Translations under genes and position numbers: made by a program | Origin: Imbricaverruca yamaguchii | Lineage: Eukaryota; Arthropoda; Thecostraca; Neoverrucidae | Direction: 5' to 3' | Assembly (NCBI GenBank): GCA_034440575.1 | Contig: JAOTOL010001462.1 | Span: 124,001 to 188,000 of the forward strand | Length of the DNA stretch: 64,000 bases | Notes under the pieces: model-generated | The model's database searches: none | What the model was told of the DNA's origin: nothing | The model's input: only the letters and a program-made list of their open reading frames with translations | Part shown: positions 21,200-34,300 of the stretch, piece by piece | Position numbering within the stretch: the stretch's first letter is position 1 | Layout of the letters: each line of letters opens with the position of its first letter

Positions 21200-23735
21200 T
21201 TTCACAATAAGTTAATATTTAGCTTCGTTGTGCAAAATTTGGTTAAGCTGAGACTTGTCCTCCTGAAGTTGCTCGAGTTGCAACGAGAACTGTTCGTTGT
21301 GCTATACGAAGGCGTTTATATCATTCATATCACATACCAAATTAACAAGTGGAACATCATTCTGGTTCCACTGAACGAAGTCCAAGGACGCGTCCGTGGA
21401 TTTTTTAAATCATCTTTAGCATTTGAAAGTTACATAATGCAAGTTATTATGCTTGACCATTATATATGTCGATTATAATGTCGGCTCAACATTACCAAAT
21501 CGGTTTCAAAACTGTTGCGGACGGAGCGTGGATGTGTGCAATCAGTACATCTTCACTGCCTATATTTTACGAACACAATATGCGAAGGAAAATAGCGACA
21601 TCAAGTGATTAGTAATACTGTACCGAATGTTTCTCTCGAAATGGTCGAAATGGTGACTTCATATCACCGGAGACACCAGGTGCATGGGGACCGGCACGGC
21701 CGGATGTGGGGTGTTACGTAGTGAGCGTCAAATGACGCTTGAAATGATGACGCTAGTGAGTGCTAATTAGCACGACATGGCAAAGTTAATGAAGCGTGTG
21801 ACTCTACGAATTAGAGTTTTGACGTTTTAATTAGGTGTCGTCTGACTCTTTAATGTGTTTTTCCCCTGTGTAGTCGCACGGTAGGAGGTGGCATTTGGGC
21901 ATTATCCTTCCCTGAGACATATTTTCAGCATTTCGCAAGGGTAGTCATCACTGAAAATGGTGCCATATCTTACCTATGATGTTATCCTTATAGTGTTTTT
22001 AAAGACAATTTGCGACGGAATGCCTTTTTTAACTGATTGCGGAGCATGTTGAGTTTTTTTTCGTGGGATGAGCCGTGGTATACAAGTGCAATGTCAGAAT
22101 TAGTGTGTTCCATATATAATTCGGTTACAATGGTAGGAGTGTTCATCGAATGATTGCACCTAGGTTTCAAATAAAGGTAGCCCATTTCACGGAGCCGGCA
22201 CCTCCATAGTATTGTACGGTGTAATAAGTTGAGTTTTCAGGAAGCACCTGAAGGATGCTTCTCCACCAGACCAAATCCCAGTATCATCAATAAGATATCG
22301 CGGGAGGAGATTTCCCTTCTTTGACATTCCTACCGGAGCCTGCCTTTCATGTCGAAATGGCGTATATCTGGTGTAAAAATGGTGTATATCTACGAAAAAC
22401 CGGAGCCTGCCTTTCCTGTCGAGCCTGCTTCTCGACCCTGAGGTTGGTGCGTACTGTGTAGACTGCCTGCTACTCGGCCTTGGCATTGATACGTAGTGGC
22501 CTGACTGGCTGCTACTCGGACCTTTTCCGATCAGGTCTTCCTCGATGGCCGGCTCCCTGGTGTTTAACGCCGCTGACACCCATATTGATAGGTGTGACCA
22601 ACGGTGTGCGCTGTGATTTTTTGTCGAAAACGACCGTGGTTGTGGTTGTGAGCATAATGTGAGAGGAGGAGGGGAGGGGAGGGGAAATGATAGTTGGATA
22701 TCTTGGTATGCTTAAATTGATTGTCAACCTTCCTTGGGTTTGTTGGCTGCTGCACCAGTTTTCTTTTGCAGGCGCAGACAGGTTTACGCAGTGTTTGCTC
22801 GACTGAAATCTGTTAGTCTGAAATTGCTCGGCTGAAAGAATTAGTGTATTCATTTCCCAACCATTGAACATATTGGTAGCGATAAATTTGGTCTATCAGT
22901 AGCAGGGTTAGCTTATCTCTGATTTATGCATATCTACGGTCATTGCAGCTTTGAATTTATCGGGGAATACTGCAGTGCTGGCACGAAGAGTTAAAATATA
23001 CGCTAGATGTTGCAACATGCTTTTTAGTCACATCGGTGGCACGCCATCTCTGTTCCCTATCGACATGCACATCTACAAATATGAAGTTATTCAGTTAAGT
23101 TTAAAAAATGGCTGGAGATCTCTCGCGAAGCAAGGAATTCAAGATTTTATTTTTTAAGTGATATATTCGGATTTACTAGGGGAAATGACAAATCAGCATT
23201 AGCAGGGTAGAAAATCAAGGGTTCACACCCCGACCCACCCGAGATCTTCAGCCATGATTACTAAAGAACCATACCAGTTGCTCACAATACATATTTAATA
23301 CACGCAGAAACTAAAGGTCCTACACGAACACAAGATCAATTCCAACTTCACTTCTATCAAGTGAGGAATAATTTTCGCATGCCCATTTGTGGACGATCCG
23401 ATACAACGGTATTGCAATCCTGTTGAGGGAGGCACACTCGACCTTCTACTGTTGTTACGCGCGACGGGTGACTACGATGTCGGAATAGGTCAGACGAGTC
23501 GGCTAAGAAATGCCGCACCCGGTGAGACCGTGTAAGAGCAATGCTATGACAACCAGCGCCGCAGGGAAGTGGGACAAACACAGCATGCCGGCTGTGTTCA
23601 CACGCTCCACCGAGCCAGGGACGAGATGGATCTGTGGGAGACAGGATCATCCGGGAGTGTGCGGCGAGGAAGTGGCTTTGGGCGATACGGAGCTATTGGG
23701 AAATGTAAAGAGTGAGAAGAGAGAGGTTAGAAACA
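21200..23735. other. no gene seen
   Basis: ORFs of 60-130 codons (for example minus 22579-22187 and plus 23510 onward) have no recognisable domain. Part of 22360-22410 (GTGTATATCTACGAAAAACC) resembles an internal bit of MITE family A. It is otherwise unassigned. Confidence 0.45.
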
Positions 23736-23904
23736 AACAGATACAGAGACAGAGACAAAGACAGAGACAGAGACAAAGACAGAGACAAAGACAGAGACAA
23801 AGACAGAGACAAAGACAGAGACAAAGACAGAGACAAAGACAGAGACAGAGACTGAGACTGAGACTGGGACAGGGAGCGAGCGAGAGAGAGCGAGAGAGAG
23901 CAAG

Positions 23905-23970
<66 letters not shown>

Positions 23971-23985
23971 AAGAGAGAGAGCGAA

Positions 23986-24036
<51 letters not shown>
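23736..24036. repeat. compound microsatellite
   Basis: Ordered blocks: (ACAGAG/ACAAAG)n at 23742-23870, then (GA)n at about 23880-23984, then (TA)n at 23987-24035. All long ORFs here (RQRQRQ, SLSLSL, IYIYIY) are repeat by-products. Confidence 0.97.
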
Positions 24037-24037
<1 letters not shown>

Positions 24038-26097
24038 TTTCATGTAAGTATATACCAGTGACTACTACAGGTCAGGTATGGCCCTGTTAACGTCATGGTG
24101 GTCACCTAGTATTCACAATTGAGTTCAAAGGATTTTCAGCGAGAAAGCGGGCCGATGACCGCACAGGTATTTCCTGACAATCCAACCGAGCCACCATCTC
24201 CGGACAGCTGGGAGGACGTCGGCAGAAGTGAACGGCAACCGTTTTTGAAGTAGCGAAACGGACGTCGTTTACAATCGTTCATTTTTCAAGACAGGTTGCG
24301 GCCATCTGTAGCTATCTCGCTATAGGTGGTAATCGCGCCGCAAGGGACCAAATTGCCAAGTCCTCCACGAAAGGTGACCTATGAATACTTCGTGAGAGTT
24401 CATTTCCAGTGTCACTGATTAAACTTGCAAGCAACGCAACGCTAAGTATGCCCCACTGTGGGAAACCGTTTTCCTGGACAAAACGTGGATATATGGATTC
24501 CAACGCGGACACTGAACGTACGATCACATATAAAGTTTTTTTTCACAAATGTTATATATATCATGGCATCCCGTGGCTCCATGCTTTCTTATGTATTCAG
24601 CATCGCCATACAGTGTCGTAGGCAGCCTCTATGTGTTTATCTGTGTTTATCTGTGTCTATCTGTGTTTAGCGATGCGCCTTGCATCGCCTGTGACACAAT
24701 AGGTTGCCCGCCATTGTTTATGGTAGTAATCGGAGATGAACAGAACTACGGCGATACATGAGGGTTGTGATTGCTGCGATGTGTCGGTTCGTTCCTGAGA
24801 TCTTACGCTGTGGGATGTGAACAGCAGTGGGTGGATGTAGGTGGCGACGCGTCTTCTCATGCTCTCCAGAGGAAGCTCTACCAGCCATTTCCTTGACTTC
24901 TTCTTCCTCATTTATTCTCTGTCTGTTTTGGCGAGTGAGAATTCAAATTGGATGGTGAAGCCGTTTCGTTCTATGAATAAATTCATTTGGGATGAATTGC
25001 GGAATCAACTGAAGAGACCAGAATTAATCTACACCACAGCTCGCACCAGCTGTCACTTACAACTGATCCACGTGTATCAGGTATATTTCTGTCAGATGTG
25101 CAAAGATTGTCTTTTGTTGAGGCGTTCAGCATGGGAATCTTCGCTAGAATATTTGATCATGATCTTGGTTGAAGGTCATCGTCAGCATTACGACAGATAA
25201 AGAAGATGCGTAACGCTGGCGGCATGAAGCTCCTTAAAATGGCCGCTCATTCAATATGCTGGTGTTGATAAGTGTCCTGTGTACCTGGCGGCGGCTGAGT
25301 GTATTATACATCGCAGGAATTTATTGGTACTTCATTGTTATTCAGATTGTGGGTAATTTTGTTGATTAGGATCGCATATTTTACTCACACCTACGGTGTT
25401 ATACTTATTCATCCGGCAGGGATATATGGGAGATGTTTTCAGTTACTAAATATATCAAGATTGAAGCTACCAAGCTGACTCAATACTGATCAACTAATGT
25501 TAAGGCAGATATATTCACATGCTTTGATTGCTACACTGAAATCATATTTGACCACCTTCACCAGTGTAATATCTGTTTCTTTGTGTTTGAGTAGGAAGCC
25601 TAGACGACCATCCCTTACTACCTGTAAACCTATGTGCTTGCTTATTTGGAGTTTTTCAGCATGGTTATCCTAACCCAGCTGCCACACTTCACTACAGCTA
25701 CCATTCCCATGTTACCATGGACAACTAGGTAGCTTTTTCAGCACCGTGCTGTAGACCATCGTGAATTATCCCTCTAGTATACCCGAATGATACTCTGCAA
25801 AAGAGTGTTCTAGCACCACCTGTGCAAACCATCTCTAGAAGAGTAGAACCTTCAGTGCCTGTGAGCCTGTTCATCAGGTATTTGACACACTTGGCTTGAA
25901 GGAAGGTAGACGTTGGCTTTGGCTTGCATCGCACAACAGGTTACTAATATCACTGAGACAGGTCACTGGCTGCTGCAACGTGAACTTGAGGACAAAACAA
26001 GTCAATATACACGGTAACCAGGCGGTGTATTGCACATGGCGATCACAGCGAAATAAACACGCCCACTGCCGTTTCAGAGGAGGGGTGCCAGCTCAGG

Positions 26098-26220
26098 CGT
26101 TGATTTCTGAAGGAAAAACATGGGTTGGGGGAGGGTTAACAGCATGAAGGCAATGGGCGAAACGAAATGAATTGGAGAGAGCGCACTCCATAATATCCCA
26201 CGCTAAAATTCGAAATAATT
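26098..26220 (+). repeat. dispersed repeat E, copy 2
   Basis: GTTGATTTCTGAA, a G-rich run, GAAGGCAATGGGC and a GCGCACTCCAT segment align with 51722-51850. Confidence 0.5.
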
Positions 26221-28360
26221 GTGGGCAAAGCCAAGATTGAGGAGGCACCTTCTTCTTGAAAGTACATAAACCAACACCTTTGGATACAAGCTTAACGCTT
26301 TTTCGCAAGCAGAGCACATAGTCGTATTATATTCTGTATCATTCATTTCTGGACACATCCAGTATCCCAGTCGCCAAGCCCACAGTAACGGAATGATTGG
26401 ATGTCATTGAAACGGCATGAACATTGATGGCCAGACATAAACGCTTGTGAAAGTGAAGCCACACAGTGAAGCTTTTTCCAGAGGTTTCGATCGGAAGGAG
26501 AACCGAAATCCTCTTTTCATTGGCGCACCTTCATCGAAGGTCGGAACTAGGTCGACGATAGGCATACACAAATGGAAAAGCTTGCGGAGGCAAACAGCAA
26601 CACTCGTTTTTGAAAGGCAAATGGACACTCAACGAATTAATGAAGTTGACTGCAGCCGCATCACCGGGCTAAGCGAACAATTAACCTAGCACCACCGAGC
26701 AGGCCTCTACGAAGCTTCTGAAGTAAGCTACGATCCACCTCTCCCATCGAACAGTCCAGCGCTGCTGGTGGACGATCCACCGTTGATCGGCCACCGCGAC
26801 CGATGGAAGCCTTCCGCTCTGTTCCACCGCCATGGTGAAATATATGTGTGAATTTTTGTTTAGTGTGGCCACGATTGAATCTAGGTAAGCATGCTGTGGT
26901 AACACTGCGGAAGTCGTGATCATACCACGCATAGAAACCCTTGAAACCAACTATGGGACGGAAGCAGCCAACCTCTAGCCCTCCGTGAACAGGTTGACTA
27001 ATACAGCGCTCAGAGGATCAGCTTCATTGTCATCTCCTTTATCTGCCTAAATTCAGAGCCCTCGAACTCAAACGCGCCCAATCTAACAGATTGTTCAACT
27101 TGCTGGAAGACGTATCCTCTCGGCAGGGGCAGAGAGTCGGTCAGGTCAGAGGTCAAACGGCGGTAACACTTTTCACTCGATCTTCAGACGAGTGCTTGGT
27201 CAACGGGACCATTCCGGTGTCTGCATCTCGGCAAAGAGATGGGGCTGGGGCTACCGCGGCACGCTACATTGTGCTGTTCTCGTCTGTGAATCGACATGCT
27301 GGAATGATCACTGCCCGCGATATGTCAGCACATAACTTATGCAGAACAGCATAGCTACTCGAATGAGTCATGAGTAGCGGATGAACGCAATGCGCCTTCG
27401 CTCCTCCGCCGAGAACGCATTGAGTGGTGGCTGGGTGGCGAACGGACTTCACGGCTTCACAGCCAGATTCGGGTGCAGAGTTCACTGAGCGCACATGGTT
27501 CGAGATTACGCGAGCGCGGGAGTGCCCACGCGCTCAAACAGCCGTCATCGCGCCACAAGTTTCCAGACAACATTTGGAGGATCGTGTCGGCAACTGAGTC
27601 ATATAGAGCCGGAGGCTGTATCACAGCCCGCTGCTACGTAGAAGGGCTATGACGATGGCTGCGGCGGTCCGTGGAGCCTCGCCAGTTTATACTACGAATA
27701 ACTTTATGCGGCCTCTGTGGTCTTCTCCTGGGTTTTTGCAATATGCGTATCACTTCCGAATAAAAATGAGGTGACAGCTCATGGTCAGGCACACAAATTG
27801 ACATACTTTCATACGTGCGGGAAATCAGTATGTTCCTTATTGTCTTCGAGCATACAACCATTGAGGTACTTCCAAAGCATTGTGCATGTGTTCAAGGTGT
27901 CTACTTTAAATCACCTTGAGGCACCTAGTGGAAACTAAACGAGATCAATCGACGTACCATGGAAAAGTTATTCGGTTCTGTAGAACGCTATGTATTCCTA
28001 TCAATCCTTGCGGTTGTAAAGGTGAAACAATGTATTCTAGACTACGTTATTTTCGCAGAAAAGCTATACAGCGAATCAAACAAAAATGTTGGCCTCCGAC
28101 GATATTTTTGGGGTGCCGGCGAGACTTCTTGGGACAGCGTTGTCCTTAGTTTGAGTCCAGATGCAGATATTTGAGGGTCTCGAGGGGAACTTTCGTGCTC
28201 CGGGATATTTTTTTTCGGGATGCCGCTGTGTTTATTTGGGGCAGGACGTGAATTTATGGGGACGTCGACTGGAATTTGTTTGGGCCATTGTGCGTTTTGG
28301 GGTCTCCCGGCGCGAATCTTAAGCGCTCACGAAATTTCAGTCCATGAGCTCCCAACAGTT

Positions 28361-28440
28361 CACAAATACCAATATGAGACCTAAAATACCAATATGAGAC
28401 CTCAAATATCAATATGAGACCTAAAGTACCAATATGAGAA
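28361..28440. repeat. 20-bp tandem repeat, four copies
   Basis: The unit is AAAATACCAATATGAGACCT, with single-base changes between copies. Confidence 0.9.
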
Positions 28441-30157
28441 TAATATACTATACTAAGTATATATTTATAATTATGCCACACATAATGGAACGAAGGATGC
28501 ATTTTCAATTATTGATCGCTTTTGGAAGCTTGTGTATGATGTGTTGAGATTTATGATTGCACAGCATACCATTGATATCGGGACTGAAAGCCTCACCTAA
28601 ACGTACTTTTGCGTTTCTAAGTGTTGCGTCACCTTATCATTTGAGTCTTTATCGTTGAATCGGTTTGGTACTATTAAAACAAAAGGTGGCGTTTTGTGAA
28701 AAATTATATCTGTTTCCGGACCGGACGTTTTTAGATTGATCCAAAATATTGACCCACGCAGATAGGAATTTGCGCATACGGTGGCCACTACACCGTCACA
28801 GATGATTTTCTTTGTGAATGAAAATTAGAAAAAAGGAAGTAGGTTTATACTATATTGAGCTTGAGTTTCCATAAAGCACTGGTCATAATTCATGAGTGCA
28901 ACTTCTTTGCTAAGAGCGTCGCTGAAGCGGAAATAGGGCACCAAATGCTCTTAAGAGGTGCTGCTTAATTCCTTTTTTCGATGTTGTTCCCCTTAACGTA
29001 GCCTTTTCCCAAAATGCTTTTGCCATCGAAGTGCGAATCTACCTCTTTCCATCCTTACTTCTACATCTTTCAGTGCGGTTTTATTAATACCTGTATAAAA
29101 ACATTATATAGATTGATTATTTGTGATTAAGGGAGCTCCAACTACTATGTCATTGTACGCCCATAGCAGTTAATTGTTCATGCCGTCGCTATAGGATGTC
29201 CCTCGCACCATAAGTATTCTCCTTCGTGGTGCATCCCGATGTTAACGCCCTCGGTAAATGACACACAATTTCACATCAGACAGGAAGCTGAAGAGCCTTC
29301 CGGATTTCACTACCTGCAATTTATCACCAAAAACTGCAAGGAGGGGGTGCACCTGGCCACTCATGAAATGACGTCGACACTCCAGGCCAAGCCTAGGGCA
29401 TGGAATCAAAATTGTGGGGAACCGTTATTACCGCACCACATCTCGGACACAGTGGTTTGTTCTCACCATTGAGCCATGGGTGGCGTAAGAGCATCCTATG
29501 TGTAGACGGCACAGCGTCTCCTCGTCCCGCCTCGTCCTACGCGGGCATGGGAGCCACTGACCGAGGAATGGCTTTAATGACCTTAATTTATTGGGATCAG
29601 GCTCATCCCAGCTCGTTTGCCACTTGCTTGCTATAAAAGTAAACTTCTGGATTGATTGTAGCCCCGACAGAGATTTGGAATGTTCTGCGCAAGGCAGCCT
29701 GTGCTGCCCGCCTAGCAGCGCTATCGTCTGGTTCGCTTCCAGCGATACCTACATTGCTAGGAATCTACCAGAATTGGACGACTTTTCCTGCTTGGTCTAA
29801 TATAGTCAAGCGACGGAGGACATCGTGTACTAAAGCGTCTGTTGGAGTACAACTCTTCAGTATCAAAAGGCCGTTGAACGAGATACAATAGTTAGCTGGT
29901 CGGGTCGGAGAGGGTCGAACCAAGTCGAGTCGACGAGCCGGGTCTGGCAGCACCGTTCAGGTAAATTACTTGTGCCACGTAAACGGGTGTTCACTCTACC
30001 GGACTTCGCCCTCGCTTGTACTTAAGGGAGACCGGGTCTAGTCGATAAAACGTTGGCGAAACTCAAAATAACTCACCACTTTGGAAAGGTAGCGAGGAGA
30101 TAGCTATACCTGCGCCAAGCCTAAGCATTCTGACATCATTCCCAATCATTTTTTCCG

Positions 30158-31025
30158 CTGTATCTTCTGGGCTTTCCACTAAAAAACAAAATATTGTGCA
30201 ACTACCAGTGTGTCGACTTACGCCGATGCAGGGGTAAGTTGTTACTGATGACGGGGAAAGTTGATGCAATGTAAGCTATGCAAATATATGTTGTATATGC
30301 GGCATAAGCACCCGCAATCTGAAAGGTCTACATTTTACGCTTACAGTAATGGTGCCGGTTTAAGTCCTGTCCGACCACAGCTAATGGCTTACGCCATGTA
30401 TGGAAATCACAAACGTTCATTCCGTAGCGGCCCCTTTTCCTTCGTACAGTCATTTCCCTCGGTGTGAAATGCCGGTCGAAACATTGAACAAAGTTTTCTT
30501 GGAACAGTTCTGGCAAGCACCTTGATACAGACAGGAAAATCTGGGATTATTTCATTCGATTACCAGTTCACAAAACGTTGATATCGGTTGATGTTGATAC
30601 CGGCTTATTAAGTTTATGCAGGCTGTATCAATATATCCCGCAGGCTTTCTGGTGCAGGCTGCAACGTGCTATGCAACATCACGAGTGCAGTGTAGCAGAC
30701 ACGATAAAAGCAAAAGCAATGCTCTCTCTGTTGCAAAACTGAGAGAGCATAGCGATAATCATCAAAACTTTTTTTAAGTTAGCAAATAGGCGAGAAATTA
30801 GAAATTATGGGCGAAGCGCTGACATTGACATTTTACTTTCGCCCCAAAAATGTGCCACATCGTCACCATTTTGCAGCCGCGGGTCGAAAGCATCTGCACT
30901 TGTTTTTGCCGCGAGAAGAGGGTGCCAGCAGCAACATTTGTTGAGGCAGCCATGGCAACCGGCTTCATACTTATGAAGAAAATGTTGTTGTATCAATCAA
31001 TCCGTGTGTCAACTAGATCCGGTCT
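30158..31025 (+). repeat. dispersed repeat C, copy 2
   Basis: This is the direct-orientation partner of 10768-11690, without its three hairpins. It has its own short inverted segment, GCTCTCTCTGTTGCAAAACTG then AGAGAGC, near 30720-30748. It lies just 3' of the mucin gene (the gene is on the minus strand), so it might fall in that gene's 3' UTR. No AATAAA is obvious on the minus strand between 31317 and 30158. Confidence 0.75.
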
Positions 31026-31316
31026 CCACTATATTGATAGCCAAAGCAAATACAAGTTGTACGTTTCTCCTTGCTTGTCTGAAATGTACTTCCTGAACTG
31101 TTGGTGCACAGTGTTCTTCTCAAACGAACATCTCTGAAACATTGTGCAGCAAGTCACGACTCGAAAGTGATATATTTCGGAATTATACATTCAACACACG
31201 AAACAGCACTACGTATCAACATATTGGTTGATACCGATGGCAAGATTCCCCAACATATCGGGAACAGAATGAAAATCACGAAATCTTCAGCGACAGCTAT
31301 GATTGTTGGACCCTGA
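31026..31316. other. 3' flank of the mucin gene
   Basis: This lies immediately downstream of the minus-strand stop codon and is likely its 3' UTR. It has short ORFs only and no clear polyadenylation signal. Confidence 0.4.
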
Positions 31317-34300
31317 TTAACCGGATGCTCCAGGTAAGAACATTTCTGGTGCGTCTTGTTCACCGGGACCGATCGCACCAGAAAACAGATCGCGATCATC
31401 GAAATCGTCATTATTTTTTTTCTTCCCCCCAAAGCGGAATTTACCCTTCTTCTTCCCGCCTCCCGCGCCAGCCCCACCCGCTCCATCGGCTCCACTACCT
31501 GCACCAGCCCCCGAACCTCCTGCACCACCTCCCATGCCGCCTGCTCCTCCACCCATACCCCCTCCCATGCCACCTACACCACCTCCCATACCACCTGCAC
31601 CCCCGCCCATTCCACCTGCCATGCCACCTGCACCACCCATTCCGCCTGCACCTCCACCCATACCACCTGCACCTCCCATGCCACCCATGCCACCTGCACC
31701 GCCTCCCATACCACCTACACCTCCCATACCGCCAGCACCAGCTCCCATGCCATCCACCCCTCCACCCATACCACCTTGGCCGTCCATTCCTTCTTCTTCA
31801 CCGCCTTCTTCTTCTCCTTCTTCACCCGCTCCTCCCTTTCGTTTCTTCATGACAAGACATATGATGCAGCAACAGAGAAGAAGTAAAAGTGGAATGAGTA
31901 TTCCTGCAACAATCAATCCGGTTCCACCTTTGCTCTCCTTTGACTTCTGGGCAGAGCCACCGGTGCCACCAGAAATAACACTTTCTGTGGTAGTGCCCGC
32001 ACCAAAAACGCCACCACCTCCGCCGTTCGTATTGTTTCCAGTTGCTCCTCCGTTTGAACCTGACCCGCCTGGGCCTGGGCCGCCTGGACCTGGACCATTT
32101 GAACCGCCACCATTGTCTCCACCTCCACCTTCACCTCCACCTCCACCTCCACTTCCACCTCCACCTCCACCTCCACCTCCACTTCCACCACCACCTCCAC
32201 CTCCACTTCCATCTCCACCTTCACCTCCACCACCACCTCCACCTCCGCCTCCACCTCCACTTCCACCTCCACCTCCACCTCCACTTCCATCTCCACCTCC
32301 ACCTTCACCTCCACCTCCACCTCCACCTCCATTTCCACCTCCACCTCCACCTCCACTTCCACCTCCACCTCCACCTCCACCTCCACCTCCACCTCCACCT
32401 CCACCTCCACCTCCACCTCCACCTCCACCTCCACCTCCACCTCCACCTCCTGGATTGTTTCCGTTGTCCGATGTTGTTTGCTGGCCTCCTCCGGGAGAGT
32501 TGCTCGTGGTCCTGCCTGCACCTGGTGGTAACGGTTTGCCGTCGGGACCGGTGACTTGCGATCCGCCGGTTGATCCAGGAAGCGGCGGCTTGCCGGGGAC
32601 AAGTGTGAACACGCCAATATCAGGTCCTAACGTTCTCAAAGGTGTCTTGCGTGTAGTTGTGGTCGGTGGAGATGGGAAGGGGGTGGTAGTGGTGGTGAAG
32701 AAGACAGGCGTGGTCCACCACGTGGTGCCAGGTGATGCAATAACAAATGTGGTTCCGTTGCATTCACCGTATCCTTTTTGGATGTAGAACAAACACACTA
32801 TTACTTGATCCGGGGGAAGTGTTCTGAATGGACCTGGGCCTTTAGGTTTGCTGGTCTTGCTTCCAGATACTGTGGTGGCGCCATTCGCAGCGGTGAGTGG
32901 CAATCGGGTGGTTGCTGGAGCCAGAGTGGTCGCCGGAGCTAGTGTTGCCGGTGGCTGGGTGGTAGGCGCCCGAGTTGTGGGAGCCCGTGTAGGAACCGAC
33001 GTGAAGATCACCACCAATGGCTTCGTGGTTGTCTTGGGCTTTCTTGTTGTCGTTGTCGTTGTAGTCGTCGTGGTCGTGGTTGTCGTTGTTGCTGGTGTCG
33101 TCGCCTTTGTCGTGGTTGTCGTCGTGGTGGGTGTAGTGGTGGTCGTAACCGACCACACAGGAGGGGCGAATGTGGTGGTCGGCACTGTTTTGTGTGTGGT
33201 CGTGGTGGTAGTTGTAGTAGTGGTAGTCGTTGTGGTGAACGGGAACGTTTTCGGCGTGGTGGGCGGGTCAGTAGGGGCTGTGTCTGCAGGAGGCCAGTTT
33301 TCTGGAGAAGTGTACACTCCCGGAACAGATACAGACGTCCTTCCAACAGGTGTGCTCGCCGGCCTCTGCGTTGATAGTGATGGATTGCATTTATTGAGCG
33401 GAAGTGTTTTGCAACCTTCCCAAGGTGGGCGCGTAAAACGTGTTACCCTTGGCGTGGTAGTAACAGTGGATACTGTGGTTGTTGTGGTAGTTGTTGTTGT
33501 CGTGGTGGTGGAAGGCGTTGTGGTCGTTGTGGTTGTAGTGGTTGTGGTTGTCGTTGTCGGAGTAGTTGTAGTAGTAGTAGTTGTAGTAGTTGTTGTGGTT
33601 GCCCTAAGTGTTGAGGCGACAACAGGTGCTTTTGTAGTGGTTGTGGTGGTTGTGGTGGTCGGCGCCTGGGTCGTCGTTGTGGTTGTGGTTGTGGTAGTGG
33701 TAGTTGGAGTAGAAGTGTGCTTTTTGACTATGATGACCTCTTCCGTAGTATGCATGTTGATTCCACAAAATTCCCTGCTGTACCCATGCTTCGTTCGAAA
33801 AAATGGTGAGCAGTAGTTTACCAAAGAGCACCAAGGATCGATGCTACCTGATACAGTCATCTTCAGTCTAAATGCTCCGTTCATGAGCATCCTCTTCGGA
33901 TCTAATCTCCAGTTATAATGCAAATACAGACTGGCCCGTTGAGTCTTTGCCCGAAGCTCAGTTTGTTCCAGGAACAATGATGTGTAGCACATTAATCGTC
34001 TTTTGAACATGGTGTCCTTGGTTACTCCATCCCACTCAGATTCGTAGAATGGATCTCCGTTTTGATCGAAGTATCCAGTAACGAGGCCCAAGCAGTCATA
34101 CCCTTGCTGCACGATAAGCTTTTCATATTTAGAATCGGCCAGTGTCTGAGCAGTTTTGGTTTGCATATATTCACGGCCGTTGATATGCAGCACGGGACGG
34201 AAGCACGGCTGACTTCCCCTCATCAGGATCATTATGAATCGGTAGCCAATATCGTCACCCAACACTTGCTGTCGCAAATATTGAAAGCCATCAACCGAAA

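Larger units (their letters stand above)
24037..30157. other. no gene seen in about 6 kb
   Basis: Scattered ORFs of up to 119 codons (plus 24841-25200 is the longest) lack domains. A tiny frame at 24154-24252 (PTEPPSPDSWEDV) looks protein-like but is isolated. A 12-bp repeat, TCTGTGTTTATC, occurs about three times at 24632-24668. Diverged repeat E and a 20-bp repeat are listed separately. Introns or exons of an unseen gene cannot be excluded. Confidence 0.4.

Noticed and set aside
23510..24061. 183-codon ORF with Arg-Gln and Arg-Glu repeats
   Set aside because: Translation of ACAGAG and GA microsatellites.
31913..32617. Glu-Val repeat ORF and the opposite His-Leu ORF
   Set aside because: Alternative readings of the CCACCT tract.
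31534..32787. 417-codon proline-rich plus-strand ORF
   Set aside because: Antisense shadow of the mucin gene's Gly and GGM repeats. It lacks any non-repetitive domain, whereas the minus frame has a signal peptide, folded domains and a membrane segment.
32848..33816. 322-codon valine-rich plus ORF
   Set aside because: Antisense of the threonine stalk (GTN/NAC complement), no independent features.
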